Assembly (NCBI GenBank): GCA_903918755.1
Contig: CAIXFN010000082.1
Coordinates: forward strand, 124,001 to 188,000
DNA from: an uncultured Pedosphaera sp.
GTDB lineage: Bacteria; Verrucomicrobiota; Verrucomicrobiia; Limisphaerales; Pedosphaeraceae
Direction of reading: 5' to 3'
DNA: 64,000 bases
In this document: one piece after another, positions 18,478 through 29,754 of the stretch
Layout of the letters: every line of letters begins with the position of its first letter
How positions within the stretch are numbered: the stretch's first letter is position 1
Notes under the pieces: model-generated
The model's database searches: none
The model's input: the letters and a program-made list of their open reading frames with translations, nothing else
Told to the model about the DNA's origin: nothing
Made by a program: the position numbers and the translations under genes

Positions 18478-18890
18478 TTGGGCGGGGAACTGTCCGGCGC
18501 CTTGGGGGTATTCTGGACCTGCCGCGACGGCGGCAGCGGGGGCGGCTGCTGCGGGACCGTCTCGACATCGATGATCGTGGGTGCGGGAGGCTTCTGCTCC
18601 TTCTGACGCTGCCAGACGACCAAGGCGACGCAGCCGGTCCAGGTCGGCAACAAGTCGAGGCCGGGGACGAGTTCGGCGATCAGGGACGGGAGCAGCACCC
18701 AATGAAATCCGAGCAACCAACTGGTCAAAATCATCACGAAGCAATCCAGCGCAAAATCGGCTGCTTCACCCGGGAGCGCCAGGATACCGGTGGCGGTGGC
18801 GGCGGTGATGGGGTATTGCAAGCCGTCCGCGATGATGGCGATGGCGAACGCCAGGATCATGCGGCGGCGGGAGAGCTTGGGTTTGTTCAT
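18474..18890 (-). CDS. Hypothetical multi-pass membrane protein with Pro-rich tail
   Basis: The protein has 138 residues. About three transmembrane helices (RMILAFAIAIIADGLQYPI, DCFVMILTSWLLGFHWVLL, WTGCVALVVWQ) are followed by a Pro-rich cytoplasmic or periplasmic tail (VPQQPPPLPPS). No family is recognised. Its stop codon overlaps the GTG start of the retropepsin-like gene, so the pair is translationally coupled and likely works together at the membrane. Confidence 0.7.
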   Translation of the reverse strand: MNKPKLSRRRMILAFAIAIIADGLQYPITAATATGILALPGEAADFALDCFVMILTSWLLGFHWVLLPSLIAELVPGLDLLPTWTGCVALVVWQRQKEQKPPAPTIIDVETVPQQPPPLPPSRQVQNTPKAPDSSPPK

Positions 18891-19077
18891 CTTTCCGCGA
18901 ATTGCACCGCCGCCCAGGCGGGATCATTCCTGTCGGGCGGCGCCGGAATTCGCCGGGCACCTAAGAAAGCAAATCGCAGGAACCCCATTTTGGCAAGCAG
19001 GTTTCGCCTAGGATCGACCGGGGGATTGACCCAAGCGGATGACTGGGTGGCAGGTTGCCAATTCTCCTGCCCTGGCC

Positions 19078-19563
19078 TCAGCGCGAGGATTTCGGCCGCA
19101 GTACCAAGCTCACGAGATGCAGGATCAGGGCTCCCGTGAGGACCATGGCAGCATAGCGGTGCGTGAGGTAAAGCGCGTGCTGGCCATGCGTCCCGAACAC
19201 CGGAGTCATGGGGACAACGCCCGAGAGCAAGACGACGAACCCGGCCAACAGAACTAACCAAAACCAAAACCGGCTCAATCCTCCCGACTGCGAAGCGGCG
19301 TCGCCCGGACGAGTGCTACCCGACCAGCTCAGCGCGACCACGGCCAGCGCCATGGCGAAGGCGGGCGCGGCGGAAGCATGCGCCATGAGCACCCAATGAG
19401 TCATGGGCGCCTTGCCCGCGAGGAAGGTGCCAACGCCGGTCACGGCCAGCACGAGACCCGTCAGGCACATCACAGCGTACGCCAACCGGCCGAGAATACC
19501 GATGCGGGCCGGGCGGGAGGGTGTCGGAGCCAAGGTGGTTGATGCGGTGGTGGAGCCGTTCAT
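19078..19563 (-). CDS. Four-helix membrane protein, cytochrome b-like partner of the multiheme cytochrome
   Basis: The 161-residue protein has four transmembrane helices (AYAVMCLTGLVLAVTGVGTF, AAPAFAMALAVVALSW, WFWLVLLAGFVVLLSGVVP, AAMVLTGALILHLVSLVL). Histidines lie near helix ends (THWVLMAHA, THGQHALYLTHRYA, LILHL), as expected for b-type heme ligation or a quinol-oxidising subunit of the cytochrome b561 / NapC-like kind. It overlaps the upstream seven-heme cytochrome gene by four bases (ATGA, 19560-19563), which strongly suggests one complex. Heme binding itself is inference. Confidence 0.7.
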   Translation of the reverse strand: MNGSTTASTTLAPTPSRPARIGILGRLAYAVMCLTGLVLAVTGVGTFLAGKAPMTHWVLMAHASAAPAFAMALAVVALSWSGSTRPGDAASQSGGLSRFWFWLVLLAGFVVLLSGVVPMTPVFGTHGQHALYLTHRYAAMVLTGALILHLVSLVLRPKSSR

Positions 19564-21587
19564 TTTTGCAGTTTCCTCGCGATGGTGTCGAATCCGGCCA
19601 GCGCGCGATTTAACAGCACGCCCAGGATGATCAGTGCCGAGCTGAAGGTGATAATCTTGAGCATTAGGCGAAAATTAAAGGTCCAGGCAAACGTGGAAGC
19701 CAGCTTTTCATCGTCGCCGCGCAACTCCCACGTCCGCTTGCTCACGCTGTTCGTGGCCGCAACGGGGCCCCGGGCGACGATGGAGCTGAAATAAACCGGC
19801 GCGTCGGCGGCGTGGCAATCCGCGCAGCCCCGGGCACCCAGGGCCTGGCTGGCGGGACGCACATCATGGGCGAGCGCCCAGGCGTAGGGTTTGGCGGCGT
19901 CGTTTTCCTCCGCGCTGATTTTGCCGGCCTGGAGGTGATACATTTTGCCGGCGGCGATGAACACGGGCTCACCCTTGGATTTATCCGCGGCGAGTGCCTC
20001 AAGCACGGCTTGGATTTGGGCGTCCGTCAGCGGCGTTGAATTGTAGGGGTCCCGCGTCAGGTCATCCTCGTCCGGCGTGGGCAGCTTGCCCGTCTTGGCC
20101 ACTTCTTCCGGCAGCAGCACGGCGAGTTTGCCTTCCTTCTGGCGCGCCCAATAACTGGGCCAAACCATCTTGTGCGGGGCGATGCGACCATCGGCACCGC
20201 GCAGAAAGACGGGCTGCACGATGACGGGGGCGGTGTTCTCGCCCCGCGGCGGGGCCGGGATGCCGAGCTTGTGCGCAAGGGAGGTGTGAACGATTTGGGG
20301 TTCCGTTCCGGGGAATGGTCCCGAATGACAGGCGGTGCAGGAAAGTTTCTCGAGATGGAGAGGCGGCAGGCCCTTGTGCAGCGGGCGAGGGGAGCCGAGT
20401 CGTCCGCCGGCCTGCGCTTTGACGGTCGCGGCCCCGGGTTCGCCGGAATGGCAGCCCCGGCAGGACAACGCGGCGTCGCCGGCTTGTTCCTCTTCGAGGA
20501 GGGGTTTGGCTAGTTTGGCCGCCGTCTGCTTATCCATCTCCGGGTGGTCGCGGAGGATAAGCTTGACCCGGATGGCGATCATTTCCGGGGTCACGGAACG
20601 GTCTTTCAATTCTCCCTCATAGCCCCGGACCACGAGGTGATCCACGCCGTTGCGATGGCAATCAATGCAGGAAAGGCCGGCGCGCAGATGGACGTCGCGA
20701 TCTCCATGCCAGCGTCCATCCGCCGGTGCGGATTCGCTCGTGTGACAATAATAACAATTGTTGGGGGAGGGGCGGCGGGTGACGGTTAAGGAGACATTGT
20801 TTTCGCCGTCGAAACGGGCGCGATCGTATTTGATCGGCGGCACGTTGGTGGGAACGGAAGCACCCGGCTTCCAACTGTCGGCGATGGCGCCGGCGTTTTT
20901 GAACCCACCGTAATTTCCCAATCCGGCCCCAATGGCGGCAGCCCATTTATAGTTCTGGCCATTCACTGCCGTGAAACGGGCTTCGTGGTTGTAACGGCCG
21001 GAAGCCTCGTGGCAGAGCAGGCAATCAATTTCCAGGGATCCAGTGACCAGCATTCGCCGCGTGACGGGATCGGCCGGATCGGGCTTCTTATCCGGCTGGC
21101 CCGGGCCGCCACCAGGGAAATGGCGGGCGAACTGGTTCAGAAAATCATTGTCGCTCAAACCAATCTCGCCGGGTTTGAACGTGCCGGGCCAGCCCCGGTA
21201 GGAAAGGGGGATTTGCGTGTGCGAAGTCGAATCCGTAAACATCCAAGGCTCGCCCGGGCGGCCGGCTTTGGCATTTCCCCGGTCGGCGTTGAAGTGCCAG
21301 CCCTTGGAAATCACCGCATATTCATGGCACTTGCCGCAGGTTTGGGCCGGGGAATACGGGTTGGCGCGCGGCTCCTGCGGTTGGCCCTTTTCGTCGAAGG
21401 CTTTGGGCGGAGTGATGATCCGGCCGTCGGCGTCACGCAACGGGATGTTGTGCGCAAAAGGCATCCGGCTCTCCGTCTTCAGGTTCTCGGCCGCGCCCGT
21501 CCGCGGGTGAGGGCCCATCAGCAGTACGGCACTCAGCGCCGCGGCGAAAAGTGCCCTGGGGAGCGGCAGTTCAAGCGGCAGTTTCAT
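19560..21587 (-). CDS. Seven-heme c-type cytochrome with C-terminal membrane anchor
   Basis: The 675-residue protein starts at ATG 21585-21587 with a signal peptide (ALFAAALSAVLLMG). Seven CxxCH sites are visible: CGKCH, CLLCH, CYYCH, CIDCH, CRGCH, CTACH and CADCH. A C-terminal transmembrane helix (LMLKIITFSSALIILGVLL) anchors it. The layout fits octaheme/tetrathionate-reductase-like or other periplasmic multiheme electron carriers, but I cannot assign a named family. Electrons would pass between the coupled four-helix membrane protein and a periplasmic or extracellular acceptor. A TTG 18 bases upstream (21605) is a weaker start. Confidence 0.88.
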   Translation of the reverse strand: MKLPLELPLPRALFAAALSAVLLMGPHPRTGAAENLKTESRMPFAHNIPLRDADGRIITPPKAFDEKGQPQEPRANPYSPAQTCGKCHEYAVISKGWHFNADRGNAKAGRPGEPWMFTDSTSHTQIPLSYRGWPGTFKPGEIGLSDNDFLNQFARHFPGGGPGQPDKKPDPADPVTRRMLVTGSLEIDCLLCHEASGRYNHEARFTAVNGQNYKWAAAIGAGLGNYGGFKNAGAIADSWKPGASVPTNVPPIKYDRARFDGENNVSLTVTRRPSPNNCYYCHTSESAPADGRWHGDRDVHLRAGLSCIDCHRNGVDHLVVRGYEGELKDRSVTPEMIAIRVKLILRDHPEMDKQTAAKLAKPLLEEEQAGDAALSCRGCHSGEPGAATVKAQAGGRLGSPRPLHKGLPPLHLEKLSCTACHSGPFPGTEPQIVHTSLAHKLGIPAPPRGENTAPVIVQPVFLRGADGRIAPHKMVWPSYWARQKEGKLAVLLPEEVAKTGKLPTPDEDDLTRDPYNSTPLTDAQIQAVLEALAADKSKGEPVFIAAGKMYHLQAGKISAEENDAAKPYAWALAHDVRPASQALGARGCADCHAADAPVYFSSIVARGPVAATNSVSKRTWELRGDDEKLASTFAWTFNFRLMLKIITFSSALIILGVLLNRALAGFDTIARKLQK

Positions 21588-21745
21588 AACCAGGATCAAT
21601 TGCAAGCTTCACCAAAACAGGTTCGGTGATGCCCGCTGGAGCGTCAATCCACAAATCTTGGCGACAACTCACCATACGGGGCGGCGGAGCCGGCCCCGCT
21701 CAACTGGGTCTTGCATCGGCCGGGGCGGTTCGGTGATGTTCAGCC

Positions 21746-22504
21746 ATGCCCAACCAGTTGGACCAAATCGCGACCCTGCTGCATTCCTCCCGGCGCGTCC
21801 TTTTTATCACCGGTGCCGGGGTCTCGGCGGAATCGGGAGTGCCGACATTTCGGGGCGCCACCGGGGCCTTTGCCAATGGACTGACCGAGGAAGGCCTCCC
21901 GTTTGAGGAAGTGCTTTCCGGCCCGACGTTCCTCTCCAATCCCCGGCTCGCATGGAAGTATTTCTTTCGCCTGGAACTCAGTATGCGGGGAAAAGTGCCG
22001 AACGCTGCCCACCGGGCCATGGCGGCGCTGGAGACTCCGGGTCGTTCCGTCTGCATCGCCACCCAGAACATTGACGAATTGCATCAAAGCGCCGGTTCCA
22101 CGAATGTGATCGAACTGCACGGCAGTCTGCGCCGGATTATCTGCCCATCCTGCGACTATGACGTTTATCACCCGACTTTTGCCGGGCTTCCGGAATTGCC
22201 CCTGTGCCCGCAGTGCCACGCGATTCTCCGACCGGACGTGGTGCTTTACGAAGAGATGTTGCCGCCGGCGGCCTTACGCCGGTTTGACCAGGAGCAGGAG
22301 GCTGGCTTCGATATCGTCTTTTCCGTCGGCACGACCAGCATCTTTTCCTATGTGACCTGGCCAATCGAGTCGGCCGCCCGCCGGGGGATTCCCACCGTCG
22401 AAATCAATCCCGAGCGGACGTCGATCTCTGAACTGGTGCGGTTTCGGTTGGCCGCGCCCGCCGGGCCGACCCTGCAGAGCATCCGGGAAAAGCTGGCGGG
22501 GTGA
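21746..22504 (+). CDS. Sir2-family NAD-dependent protein deacylase
   Basis: The 252-residue sirtuin has the NAD-binding GAGVSAESGVPTFRG at 23-37, QNID at 107-110 and the catalytic His125 in ELHG. A zinc-binding cysteine set at 133, 136, 154 and 157 (CPSC and CPQC) completes the small domain. The length and lack of extra domains match CobB-type housekeeping deacylases acting on acetyl- or succinyl-lysine. It is not fused to any defence module. It converges on the ThuA gene, with 29 bases between the stops. Confidence 0.92.
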   Translation: MPNQLDQIATLLHSSRRVLFITGAGVSAESGVPTFRGATGAFANGLTEEGLPFEEVLSGPTFLSNPRLAWKYFFRLELSMRGKVPNAAHRAMAALETPGRSVCIATQNIDELHQSAGSTNVIELHGSLRRIICPSCDYDVYHPTFAGLPELPLCPQCHAILRPDVVLYEEMLPPAALRRFDQEQEAGFDIVFSVGTTSIFSYVTWPIESAARRGIPTVEINPERTSISELVRFRLAAPAGPTLQSIREKLAG

Positions 22505-22533
22505 AAGTTGTCCCGCACCCCAACCGCTTCCGC

Positions 22534-23400
22534 TCAGCGGCCCTTGGGATCCAGATTCTGGGTGAGTTCCGCGGGGCTGACCGAAGAGGCAAACCCTTCC
22601 GCGGGAACCTCCACATGGGCCATCCACAAGATCCCGTTGAGCACCAGTTTGCGGAAATTCTCGTCACCCCAGTTCCGATGAAAATGACCGCCCGTGAAGC
22701 CGAAGCCACGGTTGGCGTTCGGATTCTCCACGGCGTAGAGCAGGACTTCTTCCCGTCCCTTGGCGGCAAGGACTGGTGCATACGACTTGCGGGTCTCGCG
22801 GACTTCATCCGACGGGGTGGCGGAGAGGATGGGAGTGACGCCCTGCATCCCTTCGCGGAAGTGGATATTAAAATACCATTCGTCCTGCAATTTGAACTGT
22901 TTGACCCCGCGAGTAATCGGGTGATTCACCGCCAGGTGTGAGTCCGCCGTCCAGTGGGGATTCACGGAGAAGCCATCCTCGTAAAAACCGCCAATCCAAT
23001 TCAAGAATTCGGAGCCACCATTCTTGAGTGGTATCTCCACGGCATAATGGGCGCAGCCGATGCCCACACCCTTTTTGGCCAGTTCGCCCACCACCTTCAA
23101 GTGATCGCCGCTGGCCACGGGGTGTCCGCCACCGCCATCCATGTAGAAGAACACGGCCGCCGCGCCCTCGAATGCCGTGGCTTCGTTCGGCCAACCATTG
23201 GTGTAAACCACCGCCTGGATGCCCGGCGTCCCGTTCAGACATTTTTGGAGGAGCAGGCAACCGGCGCGAAACTCATGTTCCCCGGGGCCATGACTCGGGT
23301 GGCCGGCAACCAGAACGATTTTTTTGTCCGCGGCAGGCGCCAGCAACGTGGAGGCCGCCAGCAGCGCGGTGGCAAGGAACGAGGCAAGGGTTCGATTCAT
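22534..23400 (-). CDS. Secreted ThuA-domain protein
   Basis: The protein has 288 residues. A signal peptide (FLATALLAASTLLAPA) is followed by the ThuA glutamine-amidotransferase-like fold: IVLVAGHPSHGPGEHEF, then FFYMDGGGGHP and FKLQDEWYFN. The nucleophile Cys of true amidotransferases is not needed in this family. ThuA proteins occur with Gfo/Idh and DUF1080 proteins in trehalose/keto-sugar utilisation. This gene probably serves glycoside breakdown outside the cytoplasm; the reaction is not established for this subfamily. Confidence 0.88.
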   Translation of the reverse strand: MNRTLASFLATALLAASTLLAPAADKKIVLVAGHPSHGPGEHEFRAGCLLLQKCLNGTPGIQAVVYTNGWPNEATAFEGAAAVFFYMDGGGGHPVASGDHLKVVGELAKKGVGIGCAHYAVEIPLKNGGSEFLNWIGGFYEDGFSVNPHWTADSHLAVNHPITRGVKQFKLQDEWYFNIHFREGMQGVTPILSATPSDEVRETRKSYAPVLAAKGREEVLLYAVENPNANRGFGFTGGHFHRNWGDENFRKLVLNGILWMAHVEVPAEGFASSVSPAELTQNLDPKGR

Positions 23401-23659
23401 GAGCTAAACTGGGTCATTGGGTTTGGTCACGCAGGCTGCTAATCGCCCGAACGGGAGCGTCGGCGGTTGGCTTTGCGCAGGGTGATTTCCAGCGGCATTT
23501 GACTCAGCATATTCGATCAGGGAAAGCCGGAACAGTGAATTTGCATTTTTGGAAAGGTATTGCCGGCCCGCCGTGAATGCCGTCGGGTTTTAGCACTGGA
23601 ACTTTCGTTCGGAATTCCCTTACGTTGATCCCACGACTTGCTCCCCACCATTTCAAAAA

Positions 23660-25678
23660 ATGAAGGCTTCTCTCAGGTCCGCCGCACTGCTGTTGTTGCT
23701 CGGCCTCGCCCACATTGGCAATGCTCAAACGGTCGTTCCACTCTGGCTGGACGATTTGCCGGTGGCCGCCTTTTCGGAGGGGATTCCTTCGGTGTCCGCC
23801 AAAGTCAACGCCGGGGGTGATCCCCTCAGCATCGGGGGCAAGCAGTTTGTCCGCGGGGTAGGGGTGGCTTCCCTCAGTGTGCTGCCCTTTTATCTGGATG
23901 GCGGCGCCCGGACTTTCACGGCTTCCGTGGGGGCCGACGACCGGGCAAACCCTGCCGCCCGGTTCACCTTTTTTGTCCTGGGCGATCGCCGGGTCCTATT
24001 CGCGAGTCCGGAAATGCGCCCCGGCGATACTGCGGTGCCGGTGCGCGTGGATCTGAGTGGCATCAAACGCCTGGGGCTTCTGGTGCGTGTCCAAGACGAG
24101 GGGCTCTCCAAGTCCTACGGCGACTGGGCCGAGGCCCGTTTCGAAATGATCGGGGACCGGCAGCCGCAGCGGATGCCGAATGAAGATGAGAAATACATCC
24201 TGACTCCGCCGGCGCGGGCGGAGCCCCGCATCAACTCCCCGGGGGTGTTTGGCGCCCGACCCGGCAATCCCTTCCTGTTTTCCGTGGTGGCCAGTGGGCA
24301 ACGGCCGCTGACTTTTGCGGCGGAAGGCTTGCCTGCGGGATTGCGCCTCGATTCGCAAACCGGAATCATTCGGGGGAAGGTCAGCGAACCCGGGGAATAC
24401 CCAGTCAAGTTGGTGGCCAAAAACGGGATCGGTGAGTCCGCCAGCGAACTCAAAATCCGCATCGGGGACACTCTGGCGCTAACCCCGCCGATGGGATGGA
24501 ACGGCTGGAACTCCTGGGCGCGGGAAATCGACGGGAGCAAAGTGTTGGCTTCGGCCCGCGCCATGTTGCGCCTGGGCCTCCGGGACCACGGCTGGACCTA
24601 CGTCAATATTGATGACGCCTGGCAGGGGCAGCGGGGCGGTCCCTGGAATGCCATTCAGCCCAACTCCCGATTCCCTGATTTTTCGGCCATGGTGGAGACC
24701 ATCCATGACCTCGGGCTGAAGGTGGGGATTTATTCCACCCCGTGGATTTCGAGTTACGCCGGCTATGTGGGCGGCTCTTCCGATCTGGCCGACGGGGCTT
24801 ACCCGGATGCCATCAAAAACAACAAGCGCGCCTTCCGGCGCGTCGGTCAATATACCTTCGAGGAGAATGACGCGCGCCAGATGGCGGAGTGGGGGATTGA
24901 TTACCTAAAATACGATTGGCGCATTGACCTGCTTTCGGCCGAGCGGATGGGGAAAGCCCTGCGCAAATCCGGTCGCGACATTCTTTACAGCCTTTCCAAT
25001 TCAGCACCTTTCGCCCATGCCCGGGAATGGGCGGGGATTGCGAATCTCTGGCGCACCGGAGCCGATATCCGGGATAGCTGGACGGGGCTTTATCATTGCC
25101 TTTTCACGCTGGACAAATGGGCGCCGTTTGGAGGACCCGGGCATTGGAACGACCCGGACATGATGATCGTGGGAAACCTCACCACCGGCTCGGCTCTGCA
25201 TCCCACGCGTTTGACGCCCGCCGAGCAATATTCCGAAGTCAGCCTGTTTTGTCTGCTGTCCGCGCCCTTGCTTATCGGGTGCCCCATTGAACAATTGGAC
25301 CCCTTCACCGTAAGCCTGCTGACCAATGATGAGGTGCTGGCGATTGATCAGGATCCGCTGGGGCGCTCCGCTCGGTTGGTGTCGGACGAGCAGGGCGTGC
25401 AAGCCTGGCTCAAACCGCTGGCTGACGGCTCCCAGGCCCTCGGTTTGTTTGCCACGGATGATTATGGCAAGACGCCGCCATCCTTTTTCCGCTGGGGTGA
25501 TGAACCCGTCCGCAAATACCGGGTCCAATTTGATAAACTGGGGTTGCCCGGCAAGTGGAAGTTGCGGGATGTCTGGCGGCAGCGTGACGTGGGCACGTTC
25601 GACCAGTCATTCGAGACGGAGATTCGTCACCATGGCGTGGTTTTGCTCCGGCTGGTTTCGGAAACCTCCCAACACTGA
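23660..25678 (+). CDS. Secreted alpha-galactosidase (GH27) with NPCBM and Ig-like domains
   Basis: The protein has 672 residues. A signal peptide (LLLLGLAHIGNA) is followed by an NPCBM carbohydrate-binding domain (about 30-165, including KQFVRGVGVASLS) and a putative Ig domain (about 195-270). The GH27 barrel starts at TPPMGWNGWNSWA. The nucleophile Asp419 lies in YLKYDWR and the acid/base Asp469 in RTGADIRDSW. Family members remove alpha-galactosyl or beta-arabinopyranosyl residues. A C-terminal beta domain ends the protein. It is likely secreted for galactoside (for example galactomannan or raffinose) use. Confidence 0.93.
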   Translation: MKASLRSAALLLLLGLAHIGNAQTVVPLWLDDLPVAAFSEGIPSVSAKVNAGGDPLSIGGKQFVRGVGVASLSVLPFYLDGGARTFTASVGADDRANPAARFTFFVLGDRRVLFASPEMRPGDTAVPVRVDLSGIKRLGLLVRVQDEGLSKSYGDWAEARFEMIGDRQPQRMPNEDEKYILTPPARAEPRINSPGVFGARPGNPFLFSVVASGQRPLTFAAEGLPAGLRLDSQTGIIRGKVSEPGEYPVKLVAKNGIGESASELKIRIGDTLALTPPMGWNGWNSWAREIDGSKVLASARAMLRLGLRDHGWTYVNIDDAWQGQRGGPWNAIQPNSRFPDFSAMVETIHDLGLKVGIYSTPWISSYAGYVGGSSDLADGAYPDAIKNNKRAFRRVGQYTFEENDARQMAEWGIDYLKYDWRIDLLSAERMGKALRKSGRDILYSLSNSAPFAHAREWAGIANLWRTGADIRDSWTGLYHCLFTLDKWAPFGGPGHWNDPDMMIVGNLTTGSALHPTRLTPAEQYSEVSLFCLLSAPLLIGCPIEQLDPFTVSLLTNDEVLAIDQDPLGRSARLVSDEQGVQAWLKPLADGSQALGLFATDDYGKTPPSFFRWGDEPVRKYRVQFDKLGLPGKWKLRDVWRQRDVGTFDQSFETEIRHHGVVLLRLVSETSQH

Positions 25679-25726
25679 TATCCACCAAAATATCAATGTA
25701 AACAAGGGTTGGATCAGCCATCATCC

Positions 25727-25757
25727 CCCTCTCCTCCATTCCGAATGGAGGAGAGGG
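25727..25757. terminator. Long perfect hairpin between convergent genes
   Basis: A 15-bp perfect inverted repeat (CCCTCTCCTCCATTC with GAATGGAGGAGAGGG) has only a one-base centre. It lies between the alpha-galactosidase stop and the katG stop. In RNA it would fold as a stable hairpin and could end transcription from both sides. There is no clear T-run, and the sequence could also be one copy of a dispersed palindrome. Confidence 0.5.
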
Positions 25758-25824
25758 CCGGGGAGAGGAGGTGCCTGCCGTCTCCCCCCCTTCATTCCAG
25801 GTCCGGCATCCGGAACCCTGCGCC

Positions 25825-28101
<2,277 letters not shown>

Positions 28102-28419
28102 TTATCCGGGCAGCCCGGCATGGCGGCTGCGCTGCTCGCCCATCCCGGGGGGAGTACCAGACGGAGTCAGGATCGACGATGTTTTTGCCATAAACGCGAT
28201 TCAATATTGGCGATTGAACGCAAATTTTGTCAATTGTTGAAAATCCCCGGTTTAGGACGAAATCGACTGGCCAAACTAGCGCTGGAAAGTGGGGCCACTG
28301 CAAAAAGGGCAGGGGAACGGAGCCGGAATTTTAGCCGCGAGAATGCGCATAAATTCACAAAAGGGGACCAGGGATGGGATTTTAGCACCCGAAGCAGGCA
28401 AGGCCATCACCTCAGGCCA

Positions 28420-28506
28420 GCCCCAAGGGGGCGAACCAATTCAGCTCAGGGCATCGCCCTGGGAAATTGCCCCGTGCTCCGACAAGCCCTGAATGGGCGA
28501 ACCAAT
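28420..28506. repeat. Dispersed palindromic repeat, copy A
   Basis: The copy contains CCAAGGGGGCGAACCAATT, then GGGCATCGCCCTGGG and AAGCCCTGAATGGGCGA. Two short dyads (GGGC-ATC-GCCC and GCCCTGAATGGGC) make it a double stem-loop. Copies B and C match closely. Confidence 0.7.
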
Positions 28507-28669
28507 GCCCCATTCCCGACCCTCCCTCCCGCCGACACAAGGGCAGAACACTCATTGGCCACGAAAGTTCACATAGCCCACAAAATGGAACAAGGGAAGT
28601 GAACTCTTCACACGAAGCCCGCGAAGGTCACGAAGGCGGGAAAGGCAATCTGGTCTTCCCCGCTGTGAG

Positions 28670-28755
28670 CCCCAAGGGGGCGCCCCACCTCAGCCCAGGG
28701 CATCGCCCTGGGAAACCGCCCCATATTCCGCCAAGCCCTGAATGGGCGACCCAAT
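28670..28755. repeat. Dispersed palindromic repeat, copy B
   Basis: Same layout as copy A: CCCAAGGGGGCGCCCCACC, then CCCAGGGCATCGCCCTGGG and CCAAGCCCTGAATGGGCGA. The first dyad is longer here (CCCAGGGC pairs with GCCCTGGG). It lies about 250 bp after copy A in the same orientation. Confidence 0.7.
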
Positions 28756-28944
28756 TTGTTGCACCCGGAAACCGGCTCACCACCGGACGGTCGGAGGTGA
28801 ACTATTCAGACTTGGTTCAGTCGGGATTGCGTGCGATTCAGCCGCTTCGGATTCGGTCGGTTTGGAGTGCATGGCGGCAATAAAGAACGACCCTTGCTAT
28901 GGATTGCTCTCTTTTCGAGAAAATGGTTGGTTAAGCATCACGGT

Positions 28945-29655
28945 TCACTCCACCTCGACAAAGGTAAAGGTCAGGCCATCATGTGGCGCTTGGCTCAAAG
29001 CCTGTTGCACCACTTCGTCGATTAGGACCGGCCCGCGCCATTCTTTGACCCGAAATACGTGGACTTTCGGGGATACTTTGCTTTGCACCACGGCCAGCTT
29101 GAGAACTGAACTTTTGTCGCGAGAACGGACGGTCTTGAGTTCGGAAATGACTGGAAGCGTTTGGAGGACGTTCATCACGCAAAAATCCGCGCGGAGTATT
29201 TTGCCTTCGCGCCCAAAGATTGCGACCGGTAGCAGTTCGATGTCGTCACCGGCGATTTCCTTTACGATATTGCCCAGCCGATTTGAAATTATTTTCCACC
29301 CCAACGAGTTTACTACAACGTCAAAATCCTGAGAATCATGCAGGCTTCGGTCCACTGTCAGGGTAATTCCGTTGGGCAGCGCGTTGATCCGCTTTCCTTC
29401 GGCAAGCAGACTGTAATCGAAGCCGGGCATAGGTTTCCCGCTCTTTGCAGCTTCCTGAATCGTCTGTGGGCTAAATCCGGCTAAATCGTAGGTGGCCAGC
29501 TCGGCAGCCCTGCCGATCCTGTTTTCAGGCGGAAATCCAAGTTTAAAAAATTTTCTCAAAGCCTCGGGGCTGGCACGACGTCCTCTGATTCGCAAGGGCG
29601 AAATGACCCATCTGCAAAAACCTCGCGGAGTGCTTTGCAGATTTTCTGGACGCAA
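28945..29655 (-). CDS. Imm11-like (DUF1629) immunity protein, start uncertain
   Basis: The frame encodes 236 residues. The C-terminal half (LGWKIISNRLGNIVKEIAG, then DIELLPVAIFGREGKIL and FCVMNVLQTLPVI) resembles Imm11/DUF1629 proteins, which neutralise toxins in contact-dependent or polymorphic systems. The only start at this end is a TTG at 29655. A better start, ATG at 29731-29733 or 29725-29727 (MPMKK), opens a frame that stops after about 10 codons. A parallel frame from 29722 to about 29580 looks coding (for example DIDLNFAALYERLGC), so the N terminus may have been split by one or two frameshifts. The gene may be dead or the sequence wrong. The immunity assignment is moderate. Confidence 0.55.
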   Translation of the reverse strand: MRPENLQSTPRGFCRWVISPLRIRGRRASPEALRKFFKLGFPPENRIGRAAELATYDLAGFSPQTIQEAAKSGKPMPGFDYSLLAEGKRINALPNGITLTVDRSLHDSQDFDVVVNSLGWKIISNRLGNIVKEIAGDDIELLPVAIFGREGKILRADFCVMNVLQTLPVISELKTVRSRDKSSVLKLAVVQSKVSPKVHVFRVKEWRGPVLIDEVVQQALSQAPHDGLTFTFVEVE

Positions 29656-29754
29656 CCGAGCCTTTCGTACAATGCAGCAAAGTTCAAATCGATGTCACCT
29701 TGAAAATCGAGGATAGATTTTTTTCATTGGCATCCGTCTACTACATAATTAATT

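Noticed and set aside
21746-22504. Sirtuin as a phage-defence gene
   Set aside because: The protein is a small stand-alone deacylase with an intact zinc site. It lacks the extra domains and partner genes of known defence sirtuins.
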